A program made the position numbers and the translations under genes. A DNA stretch of 64,000 nt from Nocardiopsis sp. YSL2. Lineage in GTDB: Bacteria; Actinomycetota; Actinomycetes; Streptosporangiales; Streptosporangiaceae. The DNA lies in contig NZ_JAMOAO010000001.1 of NCBI RefSeq assembly GCF_030555055.1, positions 2,604,001-2,668,000 of the forward strand, written 5' to 3'. This document shows positions 7,774 through 16,762 of the stretch, piece after piece. The notes under the pieces are model-generated. The model worked only from the letters and a program-made list of their open reading frames with translations, had not been told where the DNA came from and did no database searches. The stretch's first letter is position 1, and each line of letters begins with the position of its first letter.

Positions 7774-8706
7774 CTAGTTGCCCATGTCGGCGAGGTAGCG
7801 CTCGGCGTCCAGCGCGGCGGCGCAACCGGTGCCCGCGGCCGTGATCGCCTGGCGGTACTGGTGGTCGACGACGTCGCCCGCGGCGAACACCCCCGCGCGG
7901 TTGGTGCGGGTGGAGGGGGCGTCCACGCGGACGTAGCCCTCGTCGTCCAGATCGATCTGCTTGTTGAAGAGCTCGACCCGCGGGTCGTGGCCGATCGCCA
8001 CGAACAGGCCGGTGACGTCCAGAGTGCTCGTCTCGTTGGTCTTGTTGTCGAACACCTTGAGGCCGGTGACGCGCTCCTTGCCGAGCACCTCCTTCACCTC
8101 GGTGTTCCACAGGAACGAGATCTTGTCGTTGGCCAGGGCGCGCTCGGCCATGATGCGGCTCGCGCGGAGCTCGTCACGGCGGTGGATGACCGTCACGGAC
8201 TTGGCGAATCTGGTGAGGAAGAGGGCCTCCTCCATGGCGGTGTCCCCGCCGCCCGCGACCGCGATGTCCTGGTCGCGGAAGAAGAAGCCGTCGCACGTGG
8301 CGCACCAGGAGGTTCCGCGGCCGGACAGCTCCTTCTCGCCGGGGATGCCGAGTTCGCGGTAGCCCGATCCGGTGGCCAGGATGACCGTGTGAGCGAAGAA
8401 GGTCTCACCGCCGGCCGTGACCTCCTTGACGGGCTTGGTGAGGTCGACGTCGGTGACGTCCTCGGGGACGAGCTCCGCGCCGAAGCGCTCGGCCTGCTTG
8501 CGCAGGTTGTCCATGAGGTCCGGCCCCATGATGCCGTCGGGGAAGCCGGGGAAGTTCTCGACATCGGTCGTGTTCATGAGCGCACCACCGGCGGTGATGG
8601 AGCCCTCGAACACCAGGGGGCGCAGCTCGGCACGCGCGGCGTAGACGGCCGCGGTGTATCCGGCCGGCCCGGATCCGATGATGATGACATTGCGGACGTC
8701 ACTCAC
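7774..8706 (-). CDS. trxB: Thioredoxin-disulfide reductase
   Basis: TrxB passes electrons from NADPH through FAD to thioredoxin. The 310-residue product has the FAD motif [18 protein letters not shown] at the N-terminus, the redox centre CATCDG near residues 134-139, the NADPH motif [15 protein letters not shown], and the C-terminal FAD motif [16 protein letters not shown]. The ATG start is at 8706. The trxB-trxA pair between parB and sigM matches the conserved order seen in mycobacteria. Confidence 0.97.
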   Translation of the reverse strand: MSDVRNVIIIGSGPAGYTAAVYAARAELRPLVFEGSITAGGALMNTTDVENFPGFPDGIMGPDLMDNLRKQAERFGAELVPEDVTDVDLTKPVKEVTAGGETFFAHTVILATGSGYRELGIPGEKELSGRGTSWCATCDGFFFRDQDIAVAGGGDTAMEEALFLTRFAKSVTVIHRRDELRASRIMAERALANDKISFLWNTEVKEVLGKERVTGLKVFDNKTNETSTLDVTGLFVAIGHDPRVELFNKQIDLDDEGYVRVDAPSTRTNRAGVFAAGDVVDHQYRQAITAAGTGCAAALDAERYLADMGN

Positions 8707-8776
8707 GCTCGTAGGCCCTTCGCACAGTCGGTGTCCTGGTCACCCGGTGTGACCTCGGGGGAAATCTGGTTAGCAC

Positions 8777-8803
8777 AACCGATGGTAGGCGCACCGCATT
8801 CCC
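8777..8803 (-). promoter_or_regulatory. SigR-type oxidative-stress promoter of trxB-trxA
   Basis: On the minus strand GGGAAT (8803-8798) and GTT (8779-8777) are separated by exactly 18 bases. This fits the GGGAAT-N18-GTT consensus of the thiol-stress sigma factor SigR, whose best-known target in streptomycetes is trxBA. It is 71 bases upstream of trxB. Confidence 0.8.
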
Positions 8804-8854
8804 CTTCCGACATCCGCCCAGCGTACGGGGGCGGGGTATGCCCGGGCGGGAGCC

Positions 8855-9310
8855 TCAGACCCGGGAGCCGCCGCGGTCCAGTGCCGACCGGACCGCGAGC
8901 GCGATCACACCGCACACCAGGCCCCAGACCGTGTTGGTCCCGACCACGCCGGCCAACCCGAGCGGGTTGGTGAGGGGCCCCTGCAGTTCGCCCGTCAGCA
9001 GGGGTGAGAGGGCGGCGCTCAACACGATGGAGAACACCCCGTAGGCCAGCCCCGTACAGACCAGGGTGAGCAGCGGGCGCGGCGCGCGGGCGACGACCAC
9101 CGAGACGACCCAGGCGAGGCTGACGGCGGCGGTCACCCCCAGTTGGAGCCAGGGGGACCAGTCGAGGGTGTCGGTCACACCGGTGATGCTGAGCAGCGGG
9201 CGTACGAGCGCGAGCGCTCCGAGGCCCAGGACCAGGGACCACGGGACGTTCGCGAACGGGCCCCGGCCCGAGGCGTCGGCGCCGTTCGGAGAGGGGTGTG
9301 ACGGGTGCAT
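8855..9310 (-). CDS. Small integral membrane protein of unknown function
   Basis: I do not recognise a family. The 151-residue product begins MHPSHPSPNGADASG and has four likely membrane helices: VPWSLVLGLGALALVRPLL, LGVTAAVSLAWVVSVVVA, LLTLVCTGLAYGVFSIVLSA and TVWGLVCGVIALAVRSAL. The ATG at 9310 gives a start just before the first helix; the frame is open to 9454 but the extra residues look non-coding. It is divergent from the histidine kinase gene, with 160 bases between, and could be transcribed with or against it. Confidence 0.7.
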   Translation of the reverse strand: MHPSHPSPNGADASGRGPFANVPWSLVLGLGALALVRPLLSITGVTDTLDWSPWLQLGVTAAVSLAWVVSVVVARAPRPLLTLVCTGLAYGVFSIVLSAALSPLLTGELQGPLTNPLGLAGVVGTNTVWGLVCGVIALAVRSALDRGGSRV

Positions 9311-9470
9311 GGCGGACCTCGCGGTGGTCGGGGTGCGGCGCGCGCACAGGGAACGGACACCACCGACGCTAGGGAGCCGCCCCGCCGACGGCGTCCGTCC
9401 GTGATCCCGTGCCCGTACGCCTCTCGACGTACCCGGGCAGCACCCACCGGGCACGCCCTAGAATCGCCGC

Positions 9471-10625
9471 ATGCCAAGCCAGTCCGCACGCCGGGACGCC
9501 GTGGTCGACGCCCTGTTCGGGTTCGCCGTCTTCGCCGTGGTGGCCATCGCGGTCGGCGCCGACGTCAGTGACAGGGGCGGCCTCCCCCTCGGGTACGCGC
9601 TCGCGGGGGTTCTCGGCGCGCTCATGCTGGTCCGCCGCCGGTGGCCGGTCACCGTCCTGATCGCCACGTCCGTGCTCATCGTCGCGAACTACGTCGTCGA
9701 CCTGCCGACGATCGGCCTGGCCGTCCCCGCGGCGGCCGCCCTGTACTCGGCCGCCGAGCGGGGCCGCCCGTACTGGGCGGTGGGAACGGCCGCGGCCCTG
9801 GTACTGGTGTCCACCGCCGGGCGGCTGGGGGAGGGGCAGGACCCCGGCTACCTCCTGGGCTACGAACTGGCCTCCACGGTGGCGGTCATGGGCGCCGCCA
9901 TCGCCCTGGGCAACGTGCAGTGGCAGCGCGCCCGGGCCGAGCGGCAGCGGGTCCGCATCGCGCTCCTGGACGGGCAGGCGCGCGAGGCCGAGGCCGCGGA
10001 GCTGATGGCGCTCGAACGCACCAGGATCGCCCGCGACCTGCACGACGCGGTCGGCCACCACCTGTCGGTCGTGGCTCTGCACGCGGCGGTCGCGGCCGAG
10101 GCGCTCGACGACGCGCCCGCCGACGTGTCGGCGGCACGAACGGAGCTCACACACGTCACACAGGCCTCACGAGCGGGCCTGAGCGAGCTGCGGGCCACCG
10201 TACGCGCCCTGAGGGACACCGAACCGGGGGAGGAGCGCGTCGCCTCGCTCGCGCACCTGGAGGAGCTCGTGGGCTCCGTGCGCGCGGCCGGCGTGGACGT
10301 ACGCGTCGTAGGGGTGCCCGGGGCGGGGGAGCTGTCCGGGATGGTGGACTCCACGGCCTACCGGATCGTGCAGGAGGCGCTGACGAACACGCTGCGGCAC
10401 GCGCGCGCGGCACGGGCGGAGGTGGTGTTCGACCGGCACGACGGGGAACTGGAGGTGGCGGTGACCGACGACGGGGCCGCCGCGGCGACGGCCGGAACGA
10501 GTGGAAGCGGGCTCGCGGGGATGAGGGAACGGGTGCGACTGGTGGGCGGAACGGTGGAGGCGGGGCCGCGGCCGGAGGGCGGTTTCGGCGTACGGGCACG
10601 CCTGCCGACGGGAGGCGCCCGATGA
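9471..10625 (+). CDS. Two-component sensor histidine kinase (HisKA_3/NarL type)
   Basis: This is a membrane sensor kinase that should autophosphorylate and pass phosphate to the regulator encoded next. Five or six membrane segments fill roughly residues 10-150. The dimerisation/phosphoacceptor box ERTRIARDLHDAVGHHLS follows, with the histidine at about residue 191. The HATPase region shows IVQEALTNTLRHARA (N box) and GSGLAGMRERVRLVGG (G box). The signal is unknown. A TAGAAT hexamer lies 6 bases before the ATG with no ribosome site, so the message may be leaderless. Its stop overlaps the regulator start (ATGA). Confidence 0.93.
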   Translation: MPSQSARRDAVVDALFGFAVFAVVAIAVGADVSDRGGLPLGYALAGVLGALMLVRRRWPVTVLIATSVLIVANYVVDLPTIGLAVPAAAALYSAAERGRPYWAVGTAAALVLVSTAGRLGEGQDPGYLLGYELASTVAVMGAAIALGNVQWQRARAERQRVRIALLDGQAREAEAAELMALERTRIARDLHDAVGHHLSVVALHAAVAAEALDDAPADVSAARTELTHVTQASRAGLSELRATVRALRDTEPGEERVASLAHLEELVGSVRAAGVDVRVVGVPGAGELSGMVDSTAYRIVQEALTNTLRHARAARAEVVFDRHDGELEVAVTDDGAAAATAGTSGSGLAGMRERVRLVGGTVEAGPRPEGGFGVRARLPTGGAR

Positions 10626-11302
10626 TCGGCGTCCTACTGGTCGACGACCAGCCCCTGGTCCGCGCGGGCGTGCGATCGCTGCTGGAGCGCGACGGCGACA
10701 TCGAGGTGGTGGGCGAGTCCGCGGAGGGCCGCACGGCGCTCGCCGACATGGACCGGCTGCGCCCGGACGTGGTCCTGCTGGACCTGCAGATGCCGGTGCT
10801 GGACGGGCTGGCGGTCCTCAGGGAGCGTCGGCGACGGGTCGACACGTCGCCAGGTCGACACGCCGACACCAGGATCGTCGTCCTGACCACTTTCGGGGAG
10901 GACGACAACGTGTTCGCCGCGCTGCGCCTGGGCGCGTCCGGATTCGTCCTCAAGGACGCGGCGCCGCGGGAGCTGCGCGACGCGGTCCGCACGGTGGCGG
11001 CCGGTGAGGCCCTGCTGTCGCCCGGCGTCACCCGGCGGGTGATCGAACGCCTCGCGGACACGTCGGTCGCCCCGGAGGCGGCCGCGCGGCTGGACGTGCT
11101 CACCGACCGCGAGCGCGACGTCCTGGCCCTGGTCGGCCGCGGCATGTCCAACCAGGAGATCGGTGCGGCCCTGCACCTGAGCCCGGCGACCGCGCGCACC
11201 CACGTCGGCCGACTGCTGGCCAAGCTCGCGGCACGCGACCGCGTCGGCCTCGTGGTGATCGCCTATGAGACCGGCCTGGTCCGTCCGGGCGCACAGGACT
11301 GA
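10622..11302 (+). CDS. LuxR/NarL-family response regulator
   Basis: The partner of the kinase just upstream, overlapping it by 4 bases. The receiver domain has the acidic pair VDD near residues 7-9, the phospho-acceptor Asp54 in VVLLDLQMP and the conserved lysine in GFVLKDA. The C-terminal LuxR helix-turn-helix is LTDRERDVLALVGRGMSNQE through ATARTHVGRLLAKL. Odd point: residues about 70-82 (RRVDTSPGRHADT) form an insert between the alpha-3 helix and the next strand, where relatives are about ten residues shorter. This insert is encoded by two GTCGACAC words like those of the window's intergenic repeats. Targets are unknown. Confidence 0.93.
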   Translation: MIGVLLVDDQPLVRAGVRSLLERDGDIEVVGESAEGRTALADMDRLRPDVVLLDLQMPVLDGLAVLRERRRRVDTSPGRHADTRIVVLTTFGEDDNVFAALRLGASGFVLKDAAPRELRDAVRTVAAGEALLSPGVTRRVIERLADTSVAPEAAARLDVLTDRERDVLALVGRGMSNQEIGAALHLSPATARTHVGRLLAKLAARDRVGLVVIAYETGLVRPGAQD

Positions 11303-11336
11303 GCCGGGGCGGACCGGTCGGGCCCGCCCCGGTCGC

Positions 11337-11376
11337 GGCATGTCGACAGGTCGGCATCCGGACAGGTCGACATGCC
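11337..11376. terminator. Inverted repeat between convergent genes, probable bidirectional terminator
   Basis: GGCATGTCGAC (11337-11347) and GTCGACATGCC (11366-11376) are perfect complements. The loop repeats the same vocabulary (ACAGGTCGGC). It lies between the response regulator stop and the anti-sigma gene stop. Confidence 0.5.
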
Positions 11377-11381
11377 GACCG

Positions 11382-12296
11382 TCAGCGGGCGTCCACGGTC
11401 GTCTCGGCCAGGACGCTGCGCGTGATCTCGTCCTCCTGGACGCAGCGCGGGTCGAGGACGTACACGTCGACCCGGTCGTCGTCGGTGGGGGCGTACAGCA
11501 CCCAGGCGCGTTCGGAGCCGGTCCCGTAGAAGGCGTCGTCGACCAGCGTGACCCGGGTGCCGAGGGCCTCGCCCAGGCGTGCCGCGCACTCCTGCACGCC
11601 CTGCAGGGCCGGGCCCTCCTCGGACTGTGCCGCCAGGTCGCCGTCCTCGTCACCGTCGGCCTCGGCGGACAGGTCCAGCACCTCGCCTGCCTGGTCGGCC
11701 AGCCCGGACTCGGAGTAGACCGTCTCGCTGGCCAGCACGACGGGGCGGTAGGACTGCCCCATGTCCTGGAGCGCCTCCTCCTCCGGGGCCTTCAGCGGTG
11801 CGTCGGACGCGCTGCCCGCGCCCGCGCTCTCCACGGAGGGCTGGAGCGCGTCGGTGATGACCGCCGCGCCGCCGCCGACCACGAACACGGCGGCGGCCGC
11901 AGCGATCAGCAGATGGGGGAGGCCGAAGGTGCGCCGCCGACGCGGGATCGGCGTGACCGGGGCGAGGTCGGAGACCCCGTCGTCGGATGAGCCGTCACCG
12001 GAAGCGGCGCGGACGTCGGCCTTGGTGCCGGCCGCGCGGGTGCCGGCCTGGGCCGAAGCGGCCGCGGGTCCGCGGGCGGCCTTGGCCAGACGCTGGTCGA
12101 TGAGGTCGGCCACGTCTCCCGGAAGCTCCGGAACCGGAACCTCGGACAGGACGCGGGTCACCCCGGCGAGCTCGTCCAGGGTCGCCGCACAGGTGGCGCA
12201 GGAGTCTATATGGGCGGCGACCGTGCGCTTCTCGTCGGGATCCAGCAGATCCTCGGCGTAGAACGCGAGTGCCTCCACGTCAGGGTGGGACGTCAC
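11382..12296 (-). CDS. Zinc-type anti-sigma factor (RsmA-like) for the adjacent SigM
   Basis: A membrane-bound anti-sigma factor that should hold SigM inactive until an envelope or redox signal. The N-terminus carries the ZAS motif His29-x3-Cys33-x2-Cys36 (AHIDSCATCAATL). A linker rich in Ala and Ser leads to one membrane helix near residues 150-170 (LLIAAAAAVFVVGGGAAVI). An acidic extracytoplasmic domain of about 130 residues ends the protein. Its start codon overlaps the sigM stop (ATGA at 12293-12296), so the pair is translationally coupled. The sigma/anti-sigma/trx order matches sigM-rsmA-trxB in mycobacteria. Confidence 0.9.
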   Translation of the reverse strand: MTSHPDVEALAFYAEDLLDPDEKRTVAAHIDSCATCAATLDELAGVTRVLSEVPVPELPGDVADLIDQRLAKAARGPAAASAQAGTRAAGTKADVRAASGDGSSDDGVSDLAPVTPIPRRRRTFGLPHLLIAAAAAVFVVGGGAAVITDALQPSVESAGAGSASDAPLKAPEEEALQDMGQSYRPVVLASETVYSESGLADQAGEVLDLSAEADGDEDGDLAAQSEEGPALQGVQECAARLGEALGTRVTLVDDAFYGTGSERAWVLYAPTDDDRVDVYVLDPRCVQEDEITRSVLAETTVDAR

Positions 12297-12919
12297 GATG
12301 GGGTGGCACCTCCTCTCTCAGATGTGACGTCTCGCGGGGGCTGAGGGTTCCTTAGATGGGCCAGGGAGGGAAGAAGTTTCGCGCGACCTCGCGCACATCT
12401 GCTCTTGACCGTGCCCGACGCCACGTCGAGGATCTGGGCGGCCTCCTCGACCCGGTAGCCGAGCATGTCGACCAGAGTGAGCGCCAGCCTCTGTTCGAGG
12501 GGGAGCAGGTCCAGGGCGGCCTGGACGTCCAGGCGGGCCTCGGTCTGCGCGGCGTGGTCGGGCCCGCCGCCCGCGCGGCCGAGCCGCTCGTTGGACAGGA
12601 CGTCGAGGGTGTCGTCCTCGGTGGGGGTCGCCGGACGGACCTTCCGGCGGCGCAGGCGGTCATGGCACGCGTTGACCACGATGCGGTGCAGCCACGTGCT
12701 CACCTGGGCCTCGCCGCGGAACCGGTCGGCGGCGCGGAAGGCGGACAGGAAGGCGTCCTGCAGGGCGTCGGACGCCTCCTCGCGGTCGCCCATCATCCGG
12801 ATCGAGACAGCCCAGAGGCGCTCTCGGTGCCGACGCACCAGGACCGCGAAGGCCTGGTCGTCGCCCTGAGAGTGCCTTGTCAGGAGTTCCCGGTCAGGAA
12901 GCTCGTGGACCGCGTCCAT
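12293..12919 (-). CDS. sigM: ECF RNA polymerase sigma factor SigM
   Basis: An extracytoplasmic-function sigma factor of 208 residues. Region 2 runs from about residue 20 to 95 (FAVLVRRHRERLWAVSIRMM, DALQDAFLSAFRAADRFRGE, STWLHRIVVNACHDRLRRR). Region 4 runs from about 135 to 185 (LPLEQRLALTLVDMLGYRVE, then VASGTVKSRCARGRAKL). The assignment as SigM rests on its place between trxBA/anti-sigma and the MurJ block. The ATG is at 12919, 41 bases after the pseudokinase gene stop, so it may belong to the same transcript as the MurJ genes. Confidence 0.9.
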   Translation of the reverse strand: MDAVHELPDRELLTRHSQGDDQAFAVLVRRHRERLWAVSIRMMGDREEASDALQDAFLSAFRAADRFRGEAQVSTWLHRIVVNACHDRLRRRKVRPATPTEDDTLDVLSNERLGRAGGGPDHAAQTEARLDVQAALDLLPLEQRLALTLVDMLGYRVEEAAQILDVASGTVKSRCARGRAKLLPSLAHLRNPQPPRDVTSERGGATPS

Positions 12920-12960
12920 CAGTGCTGATCACATACTCCACTCGGGGCCGCTCCGCCCGG

Positions 12961-14535
12961 CTAGGCGCCGAGCACCTCGACCTCGTAGATCGTCCCACGC
13001 CAGTCGCCGCCGTCCGACGGCAGCCGCGTGAACCAGATGACCACGTACTTCCCGGTGGCGCCGCCCTCGATCTCGATGGTCTGCGTGCCGTTGACGGTCG
13101 CCTCCTGCGCGACGGGGAGGTTCTCGTTCAGCGAGGCCTCGTCGTTGACGGCGTCACTGTCGCCGATGCGGACCTCCACCTGGTGGTCGGCCTCGGGCAG
13201 GGTCAGCTCGACCGCGTGGACCTCCTGGCTGTCACCGAGGTCCAGCTTGAGTCCCACACCCGCCTTCTGCATCTCCAACGGGTCCTTGTAGCCCTCGGTG
13301 CTCCAGTCGGTGGACGGGTCCTGGTCGTGGGCGAACCGCGCGTTGTCGCCGTGCTCGGAACCGTCGCCCTTCGGCATCGGGTCGAACCCGTCGGAGGACG
13401 CGATCTCGATCGGCGTGAGCTCGGCGGGGTCCCCCGTGTCGTCGACGGAGCCCGCGCTGGGGTCGGTGGGGTTCTCGTCCTGGGGGCGCAGGCTCACCCC
13501 GATGGTCCACGCGCCCGCGACCACGCCGACGAACAGCACGACCGCGAGCACTCCGACGAGGAAGCGCTTGGGCGAGGCCTGGGCACGGGAGGCGCGGCGG
13601 TCCATCCGCGAGGAGCCCTGGGGCTCGGACCGCGGGGCCGCCGCCTGCGAACCCCGCATGGAACGTCGGGCACCGGACCCGGTGGCGTCGAACTCACCGG
13701 TGCGCCGCGAGGTGCCGTTCTCCGGGGACGGCGCCGACTCGGCCGGGGCCACCGGGAGCGGGATGAGGCGGGGGACCTCGGCCAGTGCCGCGCACAGCTC
13801 GGCGGGCGAGGTGATCGGCGGGCCGGGCACCATCTGCCCCGCCAGCTGCGGCAGTGCAGCGCGGGTCGTGATGCCGGCCAGCGGCTCGGGCAGGCCCGGG
13901 CGGACCTGGCCCGGGGGGTAGGTGCCGGCGGGGCCCTGGGGGGCCGGCGGCAGGCCGGACTGCGGACCTCCTGGCCAGGTCCCGGTCAGGCCGGCGTAGA
14001 GCAGTGCGCCCAGTCCCTGGGCGTCGATGGCGGGGGCGTTGCCGGCGCCGGTGCCCATGAGGGCGGCGTCGACACCGATGCCGATGACCTTGACCGCTCC
14101 GCCGCTGCTCCACATGAGCTTGTCGGGAGCCAGGCACAGGTGGGTGAGGCCGCCGGCGTGGGCGGCCGCGATGGCCTCGGCGGCCTCGGCCACGAGGCCG
14201 GCGGCGCGCTCGGGCTCCATCGGCCCCTGCGCGAGGAGGTCGGCCAGGGACGAGCCGATGACCCACTCCTCGACCACGTAGGGGACGGGGCCGGTGTCGT
14301 CGGCGTCGAAGACCTGGGTGACGCGGGCGTCGGGAATGCGGCTGGTGGCGCGGGCGGCGCGGACGACCTCGGACGTGCGGGGGAAACCCTCGGCGAAGGT
14401 CCATACCGCGACGGGGCGGGCCAGTGTCTCGTCGGTGGCCTTCCAGCGGGTCGCCCCGCCGGTCTCGGTCACCACGTGGTCGAGACGGTAGCGGTTGGCC
14501 AGCTTAGCCCCGGGCTCGATCAGGAAGGTGCTCAT
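12961..14535 (-). CDS. Membrane pseudokinase with extracellular discoidin-like domain (MviN/MurJ partner)
   Basis: The N-terminal 230 residues follow a Ser/Thr protein kinase fold (LANRYRLDHVVTE, VPYVVEEWVIGSSLADLL). Catalytic signatures are lost: the HRD motif reads HLCLAPDKL and DFG is replaced by IGIGVDAA, so it is probably a binding module. A disordered linker (about 240-310) follows, then a single membrane helix near residues 320-345 (RFLVGVLAVVLFVGVVAGAW). An extracellular beta-rich domain of about 150 residues resembles the F5/8 type C (discoidin) fold. In mycobacteria this kinase-like module is fused to MurJ and binds a forkhead protein when phosphorylated. Here it is a separate gene downstream of murJ. 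Confidence 0.85.
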   Translation of the reverse strand: MSTFLIEPGAKLANRYRLDHVVTETGGATRWKATDETLARPVAVWTFAEGFPRTSEVVRAARATSRIPDARVTQVFDADDTGPVPYVVEEWVIGSSLADLLAQGPMEPERAAGLVAEAAEAIAAAHAGGLTHLCLAPDKLMWSSGGAVKVIGIGVDAALMGTGAGNAPAIDAQGLGALLYAGLTGTWPGGPQSGLPPAPQGPAGTYPPGQVRPGLPEPLAGITTRAALPQLAGQMVPGPPITSPAELCAALAEVPRLIPLPVAPAESAPSPENGTSRRTGEFDATGSGARRSMRGSQAAAPRSEPQGSSRMDRRASRAQASPKRFLVGVLAVVLFVGVVAGAWTIGVSLRPQDENPTDPSAGSVDDTGDPAELTPIEIASSDGFDPMPKGDGSEHGDNARFAHDQDPSTDWSTEGYKDPLEMQKAGVGLKLDLGDSQEVHAVELTLPEADHQVEVRIGDSDAVNDEASLNENLPVAQEATVNGTQTIEIEGGATGKYVVIWFTRLPSDGGDWRGTIYEVEVLGA

Positions 14536-14804
14536 GATGGGAGTGACGGGCGCCGGTGCCGTGGCGTCGCGGACGTCCGCGGGCTTCGCCGGTCGGCGGA
14601 GCGGTAGCGGGGTGCGCGGGCCGTCGGCCCTACTTGCTGTCCCCAGCCTCCCTTCGGGCAGCTCGGATGATCAATGCTCTGGCGGTGAAGCGGTGCGAGT
14701 CCATGCTAGGACGCGTGAACAGCCTGTTTGGAGGACATGGGATACCTTTCCACCCTCCGGTCGATATCGGTACGCGGCTACCCAACGTCACCCGTGACTG
14801 GTGA

Positions 14805-16682
14805 TCAGCGCCGTCGCAGCCGGGACTTGAGCAAATCGAGGAATGATGTGACTTCTGTCACATTGAGGAACTTTGCGGTAACCACGAACAGTACGCCACC
14901 GACGGCACCACCGGCCACGATCGATGCGAGCGCGGGCCACAGGTCGCCGGGCAGGCCCCGGAACACGTAGATCATCGCCACACCGAACAGGGCCGCGGGA
15001 ACGGTCGCGACGTGGATCTTGGCGAGGGTGGCCAGAGTCCGGCGCCCCTCCAGGCCGTTGAGCCGCGTGGCCAGCATGCGCCACATGATGATCGAGCCCA
15101 CGATGTAGTACAGGCCGTACGGCACCGGCAGCCACACCACGACGTGCTGCGGCTCCATCCAGAACAGCAGGCCGATCGCGGTGGCCGCGTGCGCGATCTC
15201 CGAGGGGATCGACACCAGGGCGGGCGAGCGGGTGTCGCCCAGCGCGTAGAACACGCGCATCTGCAGCTGGAAGAGCGTGAACGGGATGAGCATCACGCAG
15301 AAGACCATGAGGATGCGGCCGATCGCGGCCGCGTCCTCCGTGCTCGTGCTGCCCTGCGCGTAGATCATCACGCAGAACGGGACCGCGAAGACGATCATCG
15401 CCACCGAGATGGGGATGATCAGCACCGAGGACAGCCGGAATCCGTGTGAGAAGTCACGGCGCACCTGGTCCTTGCGGCCCGCGGCCACGTGCTCGCTCAT
15501 CCGCGGCAGCAGGGCCGTGATCACCGAGACCGCGATGATCGCGTACGGCAGCTGGAAGAGCATCGACGCGAACTTGTACGCCGCGATCCCCGAGCCGGTC
15601 TCGAAGCCGAGTTCGGCCGCCATCGACCCGGCGCGGGTCGCCACGTTGGTGGAGACGAGCGCGCCCACCTGCGCGACGACGATGTAGAGCATCATCCACG
15701 AAGCGGCCCCGGCCGCCTCGCCCAGGCCCGAACCGCGCAGGTCCATGCGCGGACGCCAGCGGAAGCCCGCCGCCCCCAGCGCCCACACCAGCACCGCCGC
15801 CTGCACGACCTGGCCCAGGGCCGTGCCCAGGCCCAGGAGCATCAGCTCGCCGCCGCTGATCGTGTCGGGAGTGCGCCCCGGCCCGGCCAGGGCCAGGAAC
15901 CAGAAGCAGATCCCGATGATGACCAGGTTGTTCAGTACCGGCGCCCACATGGGCGCCCCGAACCTGTTGCGCGCGTTGAGCATCGCGCTCGCCAGGCCGC
16001 TGGCGCCGATGAAGAAGATCTGCAGCACCAGGAACCGGGCGAGGATGACCGAGACCTCGAACTGGCTGCCCGAGAACCCGCCCGCGTAGATGCGGATGAA
16101 CCACTCCGCGAGGCCGACCGCCGCCAGGGTGATGACGAACAGGGCCAGCAGCATCAGCGTGACCAGGCGCTGCTCGGTCCTGTCGCCGCCGTCGGCGTCC
16201 AGCTTGCGACGCTTGACGATGAAGGGCACGAACACGCTGGCCAACAACCCGCCGATGAGCAGGTCGTAGATCATGTACGGGACCATGCCCGCGGTCTGGT
16301 ACGCGTCGCCGAGCAGCTGCGTCCCGATCGCCGCGGCCAGGACGATCGTCCGGACGAAGCCCGTCACACGCGAGGCGATCGTGCCGACCGCCATGATCAC
16401 GCTCGACTTGGCGATGTTGCCGGGGGCGGTGTGGGAGCTGCCGCCGATCTCGTCGCCGTCCTCCAGCCCGGCGCGGTCGGCGGTGCCCAGGTCGCCGATC
16501 TCGCTCGGGTCCCGGAGCGTGGTCAGACCGGTCTCGGGCGCGATCTCCGGATCATGGCGCTCGTAGTCGTCGAGCACGTCCTCCGGCATCAGCAGACGCG
16601 TCCGGCGCCGCACGTGGGACTCCGACTCGGGGGTGCCGTCGTCCACGGGCGGGCTCGACTCTGTGGGGTGGTCGCTCGACAC
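14805..16682 (-). CDS. murJ: Lipid II flippase MurJ (copy 1)
   Basis: MurJ flips the peptidoglycan precursor lipid II across the membrane. The 625-residue protein has an acidic cytoplasmic lead of about 95 residues, then about 14 membrane segments of the MVF/MATE superfamily. Family motifs seen include AVGTIASRVTGFVRTIVLAA, GDAYQTAGMVPYMIYDLLIG and the cation-rich FVPFIVKRRK loop. The protein ends at the core without the fused pseudokinase of mycobacteria. It lies 80 bases after a second murJ and 269 bases before the pseudokinase gene. That 269-base gap shows no gene. Confidence 0.93.
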   Translation of the reverse strand: MSSDHPTESSPPVDDGTPESESHVRRRTRLLMPEDVLDDYERHDPEIAPETGLTTLRDPSEIGDLGTADRAGLEDGDEIGGSSHTAPGNIAKSSVIMAVGTIASRVTGFVRTIVLAAAIGTQLLGDAYQTAGMVPYMIYDLLIGGLLASVFVPFIVKRRKLDADGGDRTEQRLVTLMLLALFVITLAAVGLAEWFIRIYAGGFSGSQFEVSVILARFLVLQIFFIGASGLASAMLNARNRFGAPMWAPVLNNLVIIGICFWFLALAGPGRTPDTISGGELMLLGLGTALGQVVQAAVLVWALGAAGFRWRPRMDLRGSGLGEAAGAASWMMLYIVVAQVGALVSTNVATRAGSMAAELGFETGSGIAAYKFASMLFQLPYAIIAVSVITALLPRMSEHVAAGRKDQVRRDFSHGFRLSSVLIIPISVAMIVFAVPFCVMIYAQGSTSTEDAAAIGRILMVFCVMLIPFTLFQLQMRVFYALGDTRSPALVSIPSEIAHAATAIGLLFWMEPQHVVVWLPVPYGLYYIVGSIIMWRMLATRLNGLEGRRTLATLAKIHVATVPAALFGVAMIYVFRGLPGDLWPALASIVAGGAVGGVLFVVTAKFLNVTEVTSFLDLLKSRLRRR

Positions 16683-16762
16683 CGTCGGGCTGTCCTTCTC
16701 TAGGAACGGTCGTCTTCGGGGGAACTCCCGGCGGGGGCGGAGCCGGAAGGCGCGCTACTGCT

